DNA of 64,000 bases from Onchocerca volvulus (lineage: Eukaryota; Nematoda; Chromadorea; Rhabditida; Onchocercidae), in the NCBI GenBank assembly GCA_000499405.2, contig HG738140.1, positions 6,085,386 to 6,149,385 of the forward strand, in the 5' to 3' direction. Positions 48,933 to 59,794 of this stretch are shown here, piece after piece (position 1 is the stretch's first letter; each line of letters begins with the position of its first letter). The notes beneath the pieces are model-generated. The model did not search any database, was not told where the DNA came from, and worked only from the letters and a program-made list of their open reading frames with translations. The translations under genes were made by a program, and so were the position numbers.

Positions 48933-51144
48933 CTCAACATAATATAGAAATTAAATGCTGTACTGAAATACAAATAACTTAAATATTATCTCGAAGTTCT
49001 TCCAGAGGTTGTATGTCTCTCTCGTCAATTGTTAGTGATCGCAAAGTTGGTAAAATTATTTCTGTGAGTTCTAAAATTCAATTCCTTGCTATGCATTAGT
49101 CAGAGACTTTTTTTTCGCTAATTTTAGAACAAAAAACCATGATAGCTCATGAAATCTCTTAAAAACTCATCCACAATTTTGTGATGTCAAACTAGATAAT
49201 TGATTAGACAACAAACTTACTAATTACTAGTCCATAATATAGCTTGTCATCGAAGTTATACCTAAATTCTATCGATATCTATTGTGATCTTAACGAAGCA
49301 TACAATCTCGTATACCTCAAAAACACTAAAAATCATCGGTATGATAAATCAGCTTTAAACTGCCTATTAGTTATCACAAGGAGGTCATGAATTTGATTCA
49401 TTTTCATTGATGTAAACATATGAAAAAAAAAAAAAAAATGATTGTCTGTTGGATTAAATTTGCATAAGTGAATGAAAAGTTCGAGTGATTATTTTGAAAT
49501 TATCACTCTCGACTAGTTTTGATATTATTCTCGATCTTTTGTCAATCTTATTCCATTCCGTTTTCTTCTTTCCTTCCTCACGATAATTCGCATGGATTTT
49601 TTTCCGGAAATATTTTTATCCATCAAATTCTTGATAAACATTCTTGATTTCTATAAAATGATCCTCAGAGATAACATTTACCAAGCCTGAATAATGTAAT
49701 CATATCGTTGATAATAAATTTGTCGTCGTTTTAATCAATTTAATTGCAACGTGGTTGCAGCGCCGCCGCGTTGTGAAGATTGTTTTGGTGATTTATTATG
49801 GAAATAACACATATTTCCATGATAACCTTTGACCTCTTCTAGATGTATCGAGATATATTCGTGGGGGGATATGCACCGCCGCGCGATACAATAAGGTCGG
49901 TACGCAGATATTGATAACGATGAGTGGGAGGAGGAGGAGGAGGAGGAGGAGGAAGAGGAGGAAGGTATCCGAGACCACACACGTTGCTTCTGCTGTACAC
50001 ATCGATCAATCCGATACGTTTTCCTTGCAGTGTTGCAGTTTTAGCTTATCTGTTGCATGCATTTGCATGCATGCATGCACAATGAACTTTTAGGTAATGA
50101 CTCTCTCTCTTACCCGAACCTCACGATATTGAAGTTCGAATCAGCGGTTTATTCATTTTTGTTTTAAAATAACATATAAGACTTTCAAGTTCGATCCAAA
50201 ATGTAATACGGTTGAAACTGAAGCATAGTCATTATCGAAGAAAAAAAATTTAATATTTTTTGTATTGAATTTTATTTTAAATGTTAAAGTTCCATTGTTT
50301 ATCTATCATTTATCATCAATCAGGAATGATATAGTGTGATAGCTTTATCTCGCACTTCAATACATACAATATTTTACAGTATTTCTTCGAGATACTGGAA
50401 ACATTTAAGCTGTAACTATGTGAAATTTTAGGACATAATTCAGTAGTAAAGTTGGTAAATGAAGAAAGTACTTTTTACATCCAACTGATCGTGGAATAAA
50501 TGAATCTATGAATATGTAACATATCGAATAATAATATGTATTTCATGCTTAATTTATTCATTTTGCTCAAAACTTTGCCAAAACAGTGTTTGGAAAGATT
50601 TTTCAATCTCATTTCTTTTCAACTGTTCGATTTCGAACTTTTTAATTTAAAAATTGAAAATTCTTTGAGTGAAGTCTTTCGAAGGAACACTGATAAAATT
50701 ATATTCATAAACACTTCCCATATAATGTCATCGTTAATCATATTATTTTGGTTTATTATAACATGATTGGTAATAAAATTAATTACGTTACCACGACTCA
50801 TAATATATTATTTTATCACAAACCATATTATCACGAATAATTATTTACCAGAAACGATCCATCAATACTTGATGCCTAGATGATCACGGTGGGAAGAGAT
50901 TTAATGTTTTCATTATCGGATGTTCAGATGTTAAGAGCATTAGTAGTTGATTTATGGAGTTACTAAGTATGCGGTTAGTTTGATGTATTGATTTAGCTTT
51001 TTGAATTTAGAGGTTTTGATTTTTTTTTTGATTACTTTGGTTGAAATTTTTTGCAAGAATTACAGAAATAAATTTATGTCGTAATTATGTCAGAGTGAAA
51101 ACGTGCATAAATGAAAAGTTTGCATTTCAGAAATCGCCAGCGTT
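48933..51144. other. Divergent intergenic region with a GC-rich island
   Basis: It separates the minus-strand cysteine-rich gene from the plus-strand complex I gene, so it should hold both promoters. About 49735-50095 is conspicuously GC-rich with GCCGCC/GCGCG words, a (GAG)n run (about 49926-49965) and a TGCATGCA run (about 50054-50078). The remainder is A/T-rich. A spliced-leader-type acceptor TTTGCATTTCAG ends at 51130, 14 bases before the next start codon. Confidence 0.5.
49926..49965 (+). repeat. (GAG)n microsatellite in a GC-rich island
   Basis: A run of GAG triplets with a few GAA interruptions. It produces artefactual poly-Arg, poly-Ser and poly-Leu frames on the two strands. Confidence 0.85.
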
Positions 51145-54100
51145 ATGGCCGAATTCGATAAAGATGAAGAGCCGTTACGAGCTACCTATACGCCATCCAG
51201 ACCACCTTGGATTGGTTGTTGGAACAAACGTTGGGAACGACGTGACCAGTTTGTTCATCACTGTTTTTTCCAATTTATCATTCATTTTTAATTTTTTTTT
51301 TGATCTTATGATAATAGAATCTTTTTAGTTATGTGAATTTTTTTTCCAATTCCGGTTTGTGGCTCCTGTATATTTTTTTTTATTCAGAAGCAGATCGCGT
51401 AAAGTATGGTGGACTGAATTAGGCTGGACAGATGCAGCAACGGAAAGTGGTAAAATGGCTCTTGCAAGACCACAGCTAAGAGAGCAGGATCCGGAATAGT
51501 TAGTTTTAAGCTCGAATTTGAAGTTTATTTTTTAAAAAAGTTACTGTTATGTAACAGATTCAAGACAAGGAACGCTTATTCTTGCAACTGTAAGAATATA
51601 TTTTTCAGCTATGACCCGAAAGTGCCCGATGGAACTTCTCTTGCTGGTCCGATGGGTCTGGATTCAACAAGATATCCGAATTTAACATGGAAAGGTGATC
51701 AGCCAGGAAATTACGAAGATTTTATGAATAAGGTAGGATTATTAGGCATTACCAAAAATAATTGTCAGCCGAAACATTTTGAAATAAATGTAAGATAATT
51801 GCCGATGAAAATAAGGAAGAAAGAAGTGTAATGAAATCATCAATTGACATTAAAGATGCGGAAAGTATGGCGTGAGAGTATATTATGCAATGGAAACAAC
51901 AGCTATATCTACGAAAGACTTTAATTTTATGCGTAGAGCTGGTAGGTCAGCAACTCTCAGTAATATCAAGTCTAAATAAACTATAAAAAAAAAAAAAGAA
52001 AAAAAATCAAAATCAAAGGTAAACAAAAAAAATATCGAGACCATAATCCCAAAAAAAACAGGCCAAATAAGGTGTGTTTGTTTTTTTTTTGGTTTTTTTT
52101 TAAAAAAAATTAATTTAAGGGCATATTTTTCCTTTTAAATAGAAGAAATCTCTTTTTTTTTTTATTTAATTAAATAGTACTTTTCAAATGTTAGACTCAT
52201 GCTTGCATAGTTTGTAACTGAGTATTTAGCATTGTAATACTCAGTTTGAGAATGTATCTGTAAGATAAGAAAATCGGCATTAGTCGTTAAAAAATTTCAT
52301 TGTTGATACTGTTATATGACGCATTTATCTTAATAAATTTTTAGCTTTTCGAATTCTAGATTGTTTTGCGGCGTTTTCGATTCTATCATTCAATCCTTTT
52401 CATTTTCAGCTTTACAAAAGTTCCACGCAATATAAAGACATCGCCGCAAAATATGAGTTAACTGAAGGACCATGGCCTCATTATCAAGGCTTGAAAGTAA
52501 TGCGCGCCAACAACAACTATCATGAATTTTTGGCAAGTCGTTAAATAGAAAATATTGAATTTTGGTGTATTGCTTTTTTTTTTTCTTTAAATTATAAGTA
52601 TATCAAAGGAAATTCATTCCTTTAACTATATAACAAAACAAATAAATAAATCAAATATTACAACTGTTTGGTTACCTTCCAACAAAGTGTTGTGCGAGCG
52701 TAGTTTAGATGGATGATGAGAATAATGGAAAATATGTAGTCTCATGAATAGTTTTTTAAGACGATCCTAGTGCATTTTATATTTTTCTATATGAAGGAAA
52801 TTAATTCTGTTATTTAGGCTAGATATAAAACAGCATGGTGGGTGCCGAAGCCATTTCGATTCTTCAATTCCCCACTTAACGAAGATCCCATCATAAAGGG
52901 ATTGGCTTGCGCACAGTATACGGCTTTTTTATGTAAGTGTCGTTCTTGAATAGTTTCTGATGTCTGCAGAGATTATTTTTATTGTTTTATGAAATTTAGT
53001 TATTAGTATCTGCATCTTGCATAAAAGTAATGATGTTATTGAATAAGTGAACAAACAAATACTTAAAAGATTGCAGGACAAATAGCTATAAATTCAAATG
53101 CAGCTTGGTTATCGTATGAAAAAAAGTGCAGTTAGAAAATGAAGTTGGATAAATTTCTCTTTTCAGTGATCCCATACACTGGTTTGCATATTCGAGGTCA
53201 CAATGTACTTCCTGTGCCAATCACTCCTTTATCAGCATTGAAGACATATTTTAAACTTCTACCCACTCCAGGTTTTTTTTTTTTTTTTCGGAGATCTTTT
53301 TTAATTTTTTAAAGTTTTTGCGAATATTAAGTACTTTGTTCTAGTTTTGCAAAAGTTTAATTTTTGATGTAATTTATTTGTTATTATCTGCTGTTAAAAA
53401 AGGCCGACGGCTAAAAGAACAGAAAAATTATTATAATTAGATAGTGACTCATATTTTCAACATAATTCTACTAATTCGGAAACATGCTGCTTTGAGTACT
53501 GAACATTCAGGATCTAATTTTTAATTCTGTCACAACTTGATCCCTTCAGTATATCTAAACCATTCAACATTCGACTTTACCGGTAGAGTTTTTATTTGTT
53601 TATAAGTTAATTAGTTCATCTTTGATTTTTGCATAAATATTTGTATTTCAGCTACATTAGCCTTTACGTGGGGTATAACACTAAGTGGCTCAGCAATGGT
53701 AAGACACAAAGACGATTTCACGAATCACCTCTATGCATCTACCGCAACAGGAATCGTTTTTGCAACAATGAGTAAGCAATTAAAATTTGTTTTTTGACAT
53801 GATTTTTTTTTGCTTTTATACTTAAAAAAAAAATGAAGATTTTATGGAGTTTCTTTGGTATCTCATGAGGAAAATTCATTTGCTCAATCCTCGAGGCCTC
53901 TTCCCATCATTTTCTTTGACTGAAGTTTAATAAAATATTTTCTTCAGTTATCAAAGGAACTGTTTTTTGAGCGATGTAATTCGAAAGTGGAATTTACTAT
54001 TTTTTACAAATCTAAAATTCATTCTTAAATATCTTTTTTAAAAAAATATGAATCCCTAAGTCAGCCGATTTTTAACATGATTATTCTCCGAATTAACTAT

Positions 54101-54514
54101 TTGTAACATGATTATTCGTCAACTTAACCTTTTAATATGATTATTTGTCAACTTAACCTGAAATTTCGGTTTACTGAAATCTTATTGCATTGAATATAAC
54201 TATGCGAGATCTATTTTATGCTCATTTTTTTAATAGTGTGACTTATATTTTTCTTCGATTACCTGCAAATCCTTAATAATTTTCTAATTCCATTCAAATT
54301 TATGTACACTTCAGGAGATAACTTTCTTGCTGGATTTTCAATGGGTTTTGTTGTATATATTGTTGGGATATGCTGGCAGTACATGAGAGTATCAGAGTGG
54401 GGTTTGCAAAATAAAGTAATACATCGCAAGTCAGGAAGCTTTTATGGTGGACCACTGGTATGGAAACTGAAGTGGAAAGGTGGTGAAGAGGAAATACCTA
54501 CCAAGAAATGGTGA
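51145..54514 (+). CDS. Complex I NDUFA11-like (B14.7) subunit with N-terminal extension
   Basis: Eight exons keep frame: 51145-51248, 51388-51498, 51609-51732, 52410-52532, 52818-52932, 53167-53271, 53652-53771 and 54315-54514, giving 333 residues. The C-terminal part resembles NDUFA11, a Tim17/22/23-fold inner-membrane subunit of NADH dehydrogenase. KDDFTNHLYASTATGIVFA, DNFLAGFSMGFVVYIVG and MRVSEWGL parallel the human DDPLNYFLGGCAGGLTLG, ...AACVYFGIA and RLEGWEVF segments. Human NDUFA11 is much shorter; here about 200 tryptophan- and proline-rich residues precede the membrane part. Intron 4 (52533-52817) has a GC donor (TTG|GCAAGT). The start follows a strong trans-splice acceptor by 14 bases. 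Assignment to the Tim17-like family is firmer than the exact subunit. Confidence 0.7.
54077..54163 (+). repeat. About 30-bp tandem repeat x 3 in intron 7 of the complex I gene
   Basis: ATGATTATT recurs at 54077, 54108 and 54137, each followed by a C/G/T-rich hexamer and AA-T/C-TTAAC. The last two units are nearly identical (GTCAACTTAACC). Confidence 0.75.
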
Positions 54515-54648
54515 ATGCTGGTGATCATTTTAGGAAAAAATTATTCATTCTAATGATATTAGTGTTATTAGTAAAAATCAGTGTAAGGGCATTTTATGAA
54601 TGCTTGTAATATATGCTTCTGTATACATCAAATGAAATTTTTTTCATT

Positions 54649-54654
54649 AATAAA
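54649..54654 (+). terminator. Polyadenylation signal AATAAA (NDUFA11-like)
   Basis: AATAAA about 135 bases after the TGA at 54512-54514. Confidence 0.5.
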
Positions 54655-55287
54655 ATGGTTTTTATTGAATATACTGCAAATCGAGATAATTTTTTCAAGA
54701 TAATGTCTATGATTGTCGATGTTTAAGCCGCAAGTAATTTCTATTCCTGCAACTTTTAAATTATTCAGCATGCAGAGTTTCTCCTAAAAAATTTAGTTAG
54801 TGAATTAAAATGCTGAATTACGGTTGTTTTACCTGAATTAATTCAGAAATATATAGTTATCAAGATTTTAATGATTTAGAAAATTAAAATAATTGTTACA
54901 CCTTATATAACATGAAACTATGTCTTGCACAATGTATGAATAGCATCTAATGATTAAACACTAGTTACCGATTTTATAAGGATATTATTAATACTATTAA
55001 TCACACAAGTAAATGTCATTTTTTGTCGTATACTATTTAATTGCCAATTAAATTGCTATATCGTTATACGCATTATAGTTTTCAAAATCGAAGCATATTC
55101 TTTCATATCGGATAAAACAGTAATTGGATAACAAACATTGGGTATTAACTAATTAACAATTATGACATGCAATTTGCAAATACATTTGTTGGGACCATGT
55201 TGCGAAAGGAATATTGGCATAGTAAACAACGAAAAAACACAAGACATTTTTTTTCCTAAAGCTATAACATGTAACTTGACACATTTT

Positions 55288-55345
55288 GTTAGGTATATTT
55301 TAATCTCAAAAAGAGACCAAATTATTTGTTGAAATGGATTCAACC
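55288..55345 (+). repeat. Diverged upstream copy of channel exon 1 start
   Basis: About 58 bases match 55705-55762, sharing TTTTAATCTC, AGACCAAATT and AATGGATT in the same order and spacing. In this copy the ATG is lost and the frame is interrupted. It looks like a local tandem duplication about 417 bases apart. Confidence 0.6.
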
Positions 55346-55447
55346 GTAAGGGAGATGATTTCTCATTATTTTGTACTATTCGAATTGGAAATATTGCGGG
55401 GAAGGAAAATGACTGAAATATCTTTATATCTTTATTATACCTTTTGT

Positions 55448-55501
55448 TGAAATTGAAATATCTTCGTGACGCGCAGACGTCATAAAGATATTTCAATTTC
55501 A
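55448..55501. repeat. 54-base near-perfect hairpin
   Basis: Arms 55448-55471 and 55478-55501, 24 bases each, with a six-base loop CGCAGA. Only two positions differ from perfect complementarity, and one of these can form a G-U pair in RNA. The shared arm core is TGAAATTGAAATATCTT. Confidence 0.85.
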
Positions 55502-55710
55502 GCGAAAAAAAAAAAAAAAACTTTTATAAGGAATATAATTAAAATGATTGAGCATGGAAGCGTTGCCTATAGCGACAACGTTGACAACGATGAGAAAAAA
55601 AAAGAAAAGAAGGAAATTGAAAGCATCATTGTTATCCTATTCATAAGAGCAACAGTAGTGTCGTTGATTCATGTGTCTTGATGTATATTTAAATATTTAT
55701 AAGAGTTAAC

Positions 55711-58700
55711 ATGGTTTTAATCTCGAAGAAAGACCAAATTGTTTCTTGGAATGGATTAATTTTACTATTGCTATTCTTAAAATTTCATTCAACAACAAAA
55801 ATATTAACACCAATGGATTGTATGCATCGTCATAATATTTCAGGTAATTATAAAATTGATTAAATTAGTATTTTGTTTGAGATATAACAAAGTATTCAAT
55901 TCAAGATTTGATTATTTTATTCATTTTGCTCATTAAAATTTTTCTACAGAAGAAGAATCATTCTTATTTGAGCAAGTTTTATCAGTCTCATTTTTCATGC
56001 GCTCTCGCTTTGTTAGATATCTTGATTATCGATGAAAAAAATTTTCTAGAAAACTTTTCGATAACTCTGCACATGGAAAATTAAATATTTTGAAGAATTT
56101 TTCATTAGCTTTGCACTTAAAAAAAGAAATAAAGTTCAAATACTTTAAATCATATATTTTATTACAATCGTTTATAAAGAATGTCTACTAATTTAGAAAA
56201 TATTTCGAGATAATTTAGTGAAAAGGAAGAGAAATGAAATTGATGAATATATTTTAGATTAATTTAATTTAAGAATTGTCATCGAATGGTATTTCGGATA
56301 AATTGGAGGATTGCATTTATTATTTTCTAGTTGATCGTGCAAGAGCAAAAGATGGCGATATTCGCTCGTAAGTTATGTCCATTTTTTAAAATCTAAATAC
56401 CAGTTCATATTTGATAGAATAAGGAAAAAGGAATGATTATTTATATATACGAAGAAACTTAATTGGATTAGAAATGTCGAGCAGAGTGACATGAGTTAAT
56501 CATATTTTCTTAAAATATCTTTATATTAATTGCGCGCACATTGCCATTAAGCATAATCAGCAAATGCATATATGAATAAAATTTAGTATACGACTAAAAT
56601 ATAGTTGCTCAAATTTGTACAAAACATTTCATTTTACAGATTATATTTGCAAGAACCTGTGCCAAAAGATGGCATATTTACAATTGCAATCAGTCATGTA
56701 GCTATAAGACGTGTCGAATTGGTTGGTTGTCGTAATTTTATTATTATTTTTTGTTATTTTGGAAAGATATCTTTTTTATTTTTCACTTCTATGTTTCATT
56801 TCCTTCAGGTAAAGAAATCATCATCCCAATTCACTATTTATGGTGATTTATACATGGTTAGTGTTTCTTCATCTTTTTTAACACTTGAAAAATTCTGAAA
56901 ATTTTTCAAAAATCCACAAATAGAATTTTTTTTTTTTTTTTTGATTGTTCATAATCTGCGACAATCTTTGATTGTTTTCGTTTTTTTTTTTTATTTTCAA
57001 ATTTTTTTCAAAGCTTATGATTAATTTCACTCAAAAATTTCTTCCGAAATGTAGGTTGTAAAATTGATGATTTTTTTTTTTTTTTAAATGAAATTAATGA
57101 TTCGATAAAATTCAGTCATGGGAAGACGATCGCTTAAAATGGGACGAAAAAGAATGGCAATTGAATGAATATACATTACATGATACTCATCATATATGGA
57201 AACCTAAAATTAACGATGAATATTATTTAAGGTTCTGAATTTTTGTTTTGTTTATATAAAAATTTAAATATTATGTTTTCGAATAAATTTTTATTAAATG
57301 ATGATTATCAGAAATGTTCTAGTCATGAATGTGATGTTTTAATTATGCTCAATTGAAAAATAAAAGTGACATTTGTTTTTTTTTTTCTGGGTTACAATCA
57401 ATAGCGATCAATCTTTCTATCTTTCTGTGAAAAAATGATAAAATGAATTGTAAAATAATGATAGGCTAATTTAGACATGAGAAGAGTAAATTTATGCTGC
57501 TAATAAATATATATATTTTTATATTTAAATAAATTAAACTTTTTCTTTAAGACAGTGCAGTACGGCTCAAGGTTGTTACACAACAATACAAGAAATTGAT
57601 ATATTCTCAAATGGGAAAGTTATGGCATATTATTCGTTTCGTTATCCAGCCTTTTGTAATATTAATTATTATAGGTGAATATTTTTTGGTTAAATAGAGT
57701 AATTAAATTATCTTTTATTTTGAAATAATTTGTTAATGTTTAAAAAGTTGAATGTGTTTCTCATTTTCCACATGGAATGTTTGAATTTTTTTTTTTAGAT
57801 AACGAATACGCAATTTTCTTTAGATATCCGGAGGACGAAAATGATTGCTGCTTGTTCTTTTCAATCGGTGATTTCAATTCCAATCAAAAAATACATTTTG
57901 AAGTGAAAGCTGAGAGCAAAGCAGCTATGTCACAAATTGTTGAAATGGAAAAGATATCAAATGGACTGATAAATCCTACTGATGAATATTCTGCATGGAT
58001 GTTGGAGGTTGTATTTTAATTCTTTATGTAACTTGATAAATAGAGTTTGTCATATAAGTTAATAATTAATTTTTTGGTTTTGTCACAATATTCTAATTTA
58101 AATTTTCTTTTGATGAAGAAAGATTGAAATTCTGGAATCAATTAAAATGATACTTTTTAATACAAATGATTTGTTGATGTACTTGCAGTAGTTTTTAATT
58201 TTAATATTTGTACAATTGTTTTGACTTCTTCTTACTATGCGATAATCAATCAATTATTGTAGCATCGCACTGTAGCAATAACTAAAATGAGTGGTTCGAG
58301 TTTCGAGTTTCTTCACGTTTGTATCCATGCTCGAAAACAAATGTCAACCTTACGCATTGCGCTGCGACTTCCAATTTCCATTACAACGATGCTCATGCTT
58401 CTTTCACCCCTTTTCGGACATCTAATCACTCAAATTTACGTTAAACTTTTCACTTTTTCGCTGCAAACTATATCTTTTATTTTCCTTTGTTCAATCGCAC
58501 CAGAAAATGGTTTCGGACGAACTAAACCGAAAATTTGCAAGTTTTTAATCCGAATGTTAACTTAATAATAAATAGTACTCTAACAATGATTATTATAATT
58601 AAATGAAACAAATATTGCATCGCAATTCAATCTGTTGTATTAGTTACTAATTCGTAACATTGTTGTTGAATTCGAATTAAGACGAGTACTATTCTTTGTC

Positions 58701-59519
58701 AACATGCAATAACCGTTAGTTTAGATAAAATTTTATGCAGTTTTATTTAAAGATCAAATTTCCAAATAATTAAGTAATTTCAAAAATTTTGTTAAAGTAA
58801 TTGACAGAATGATTAATTAGTCATTATTCATTCCAGATACGTTCTTTGAAACAGTTGTTATTTTGACAGTAATTAGCACAATGATCAATATGACTGCAAT
58901 AGCATTGAGCAGAGTTAGGCGTACTGTACCTCCACGACATAACGTTTACTTGGCATCTAAAGTTATCAATCGTCTTGTTTGCTGCATCGGTTAATTTATC
59001 TTCTCTTAATTAGGAAGTGAAAAGTGAGAGTGATTCTCAAAGAGGTCTTAAAGAATTGTATTTGATAAATATTATTAATAAATTAACAAACATTGAAAGA
59101 ACACATTCAAAAATAAATTAATAAACATTGCGAAATCCAGTAGTTACCGTTATTCTTGACGATAATTACTAAATTTCGCAATTTTCGATTTATCTACAAA
59201 ATATTTGTTACCGAAATAAATTTCCTTTAAATATGTTATTCCATTAACAATAATTCAGCTAAAATTCAAATTTTAAAGAAGTCATAATTAGTTGAAGAGT
59301 GTTTGATTTTATAATTTTTGCTAAGATAATATAATTTCAGAACCGGATCCAACTGCTAGCTATTTTCGACATTTCGATGACTGTTCCCAGGCAAATTTTG
59401 AAAATGCTCAGCCAGATTATACCATCGAATGGCGACACATTTATATCGCTGCTAATAATCTCTTCTCAGCATTTGCTTTTATTGTTTTTATGATTGTTGC
59501 GATTTTTGAAATTTTATGA
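55711..59519 (+). CDS. Divergent Cys-loop ligand-gated ion channel subunit
   Basis: Ten exons keep frame: 55711-55843, 56331-56367, 56640-56721, 56809-56856, 57116-57231, 57552-57674, 57824-58007, 58263-58536, 58837-58989 and 59341-59519, giving 442 residues. Order: a signal peptide (GLILLLLFLKF); a ligand-binding domain with YMSWEDDRLKWDEKEW, the typical W-x-D-x-RL-x-W block; the Cys-loop C174-x6-YPED-x3-C188, which keeps the C-x6-[FY]-P-x-D-x3-C spacing; M1 and M2 in the hydrophobic stretch of exon 9; M3 at KPKIYTFFETVVILTVIS; a short loop; and M4 (FSAFAFIVFMIVAIFEIL) at the C-terminus. No vicinal cysteine pair of alpha-nicotinic type is seen before M1, so the ligand is unknown. M2 is atypical and ion selectivity cannot be read. 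Intron 8 (58537-58836) is GC-AG. Confidence 0.85.
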
Positions 59520-59659
59520 TTGCATTTCTGTTATGAAAAGTTTGGAAGGAATTTTTCCCCCACTGAATTTATGTCAGATGAAATTTCGTTACGGATTGAA
59601 ATTCTGTAATGCTACACTATTTATAAGATATAAGATATCTTTGGTATTGTATTATTTTT

Positions 59660-59691
59660 AATAAAATGGATGCGATATTTTTAATAAAATG
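59660..59691 (+). terminator. Duplicated polyadenylation signals (channel gene)
   Basis: Two AATAAA hexamers sit in a short tandem duplication (TTTTTAATAAAATGGAT twice, about 59655-59697), 140-170 bases after the stop codon. Confidence 0.5.
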
Positions 59692-59713
59692 GATACGACG
59701 CACCCGTAAATAT

Positions 59714-59794
59714 GGTAGTATCAATGCTAAAAAAAAAAACTATTTTTTCAAGCACTGATACTACCGTATTCGGATAGTATCAATGCTTGAAAAA
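59714..59794. repeat. Three-armed alternative hairpin
   Basis: Arm B (59744-59763) pairs with arm C (59775-59794) over 20 bases with a single mismatch that can be a G-U pair, around an 11-base loop. Arm B also pairs over about 15 bases with arm A (59714-59728, GGTAGTATCAATGCT), so A-B and B-C pairings exclude each other. Confidence 0.75.

Larger units (their letters stand above)
54655..55710. other. Intergenic with hairpin and duplicated exon fragment
   Basis: A/T-rich spacer between the complex I and channel genes. It holds a diverged copy of the start of channel exon 1 (about 55288-55345) and a strong 54-base hairpin (55448-55501). The open frames at 55149-55496 (-) and 55466-55681 (+) run across these structures and have no coding support. 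Confidence 0.5.

Noticed and set aside
49735..50093. Long frames on both strands with poly-Ser, poly-Leu or poly-Arg
   Set aside because: They are produced by the GAG microsatellite and lack splice or family support.
55950..55976. Possible extra channel exon after TTTCTACAG (reads EEESFLFEQ)
   Set aside because: None of its GT donors gives a length compatible with the phases of exon 1 (ending phase 1) and exon 56331, while direct joining of those two keeps frame.
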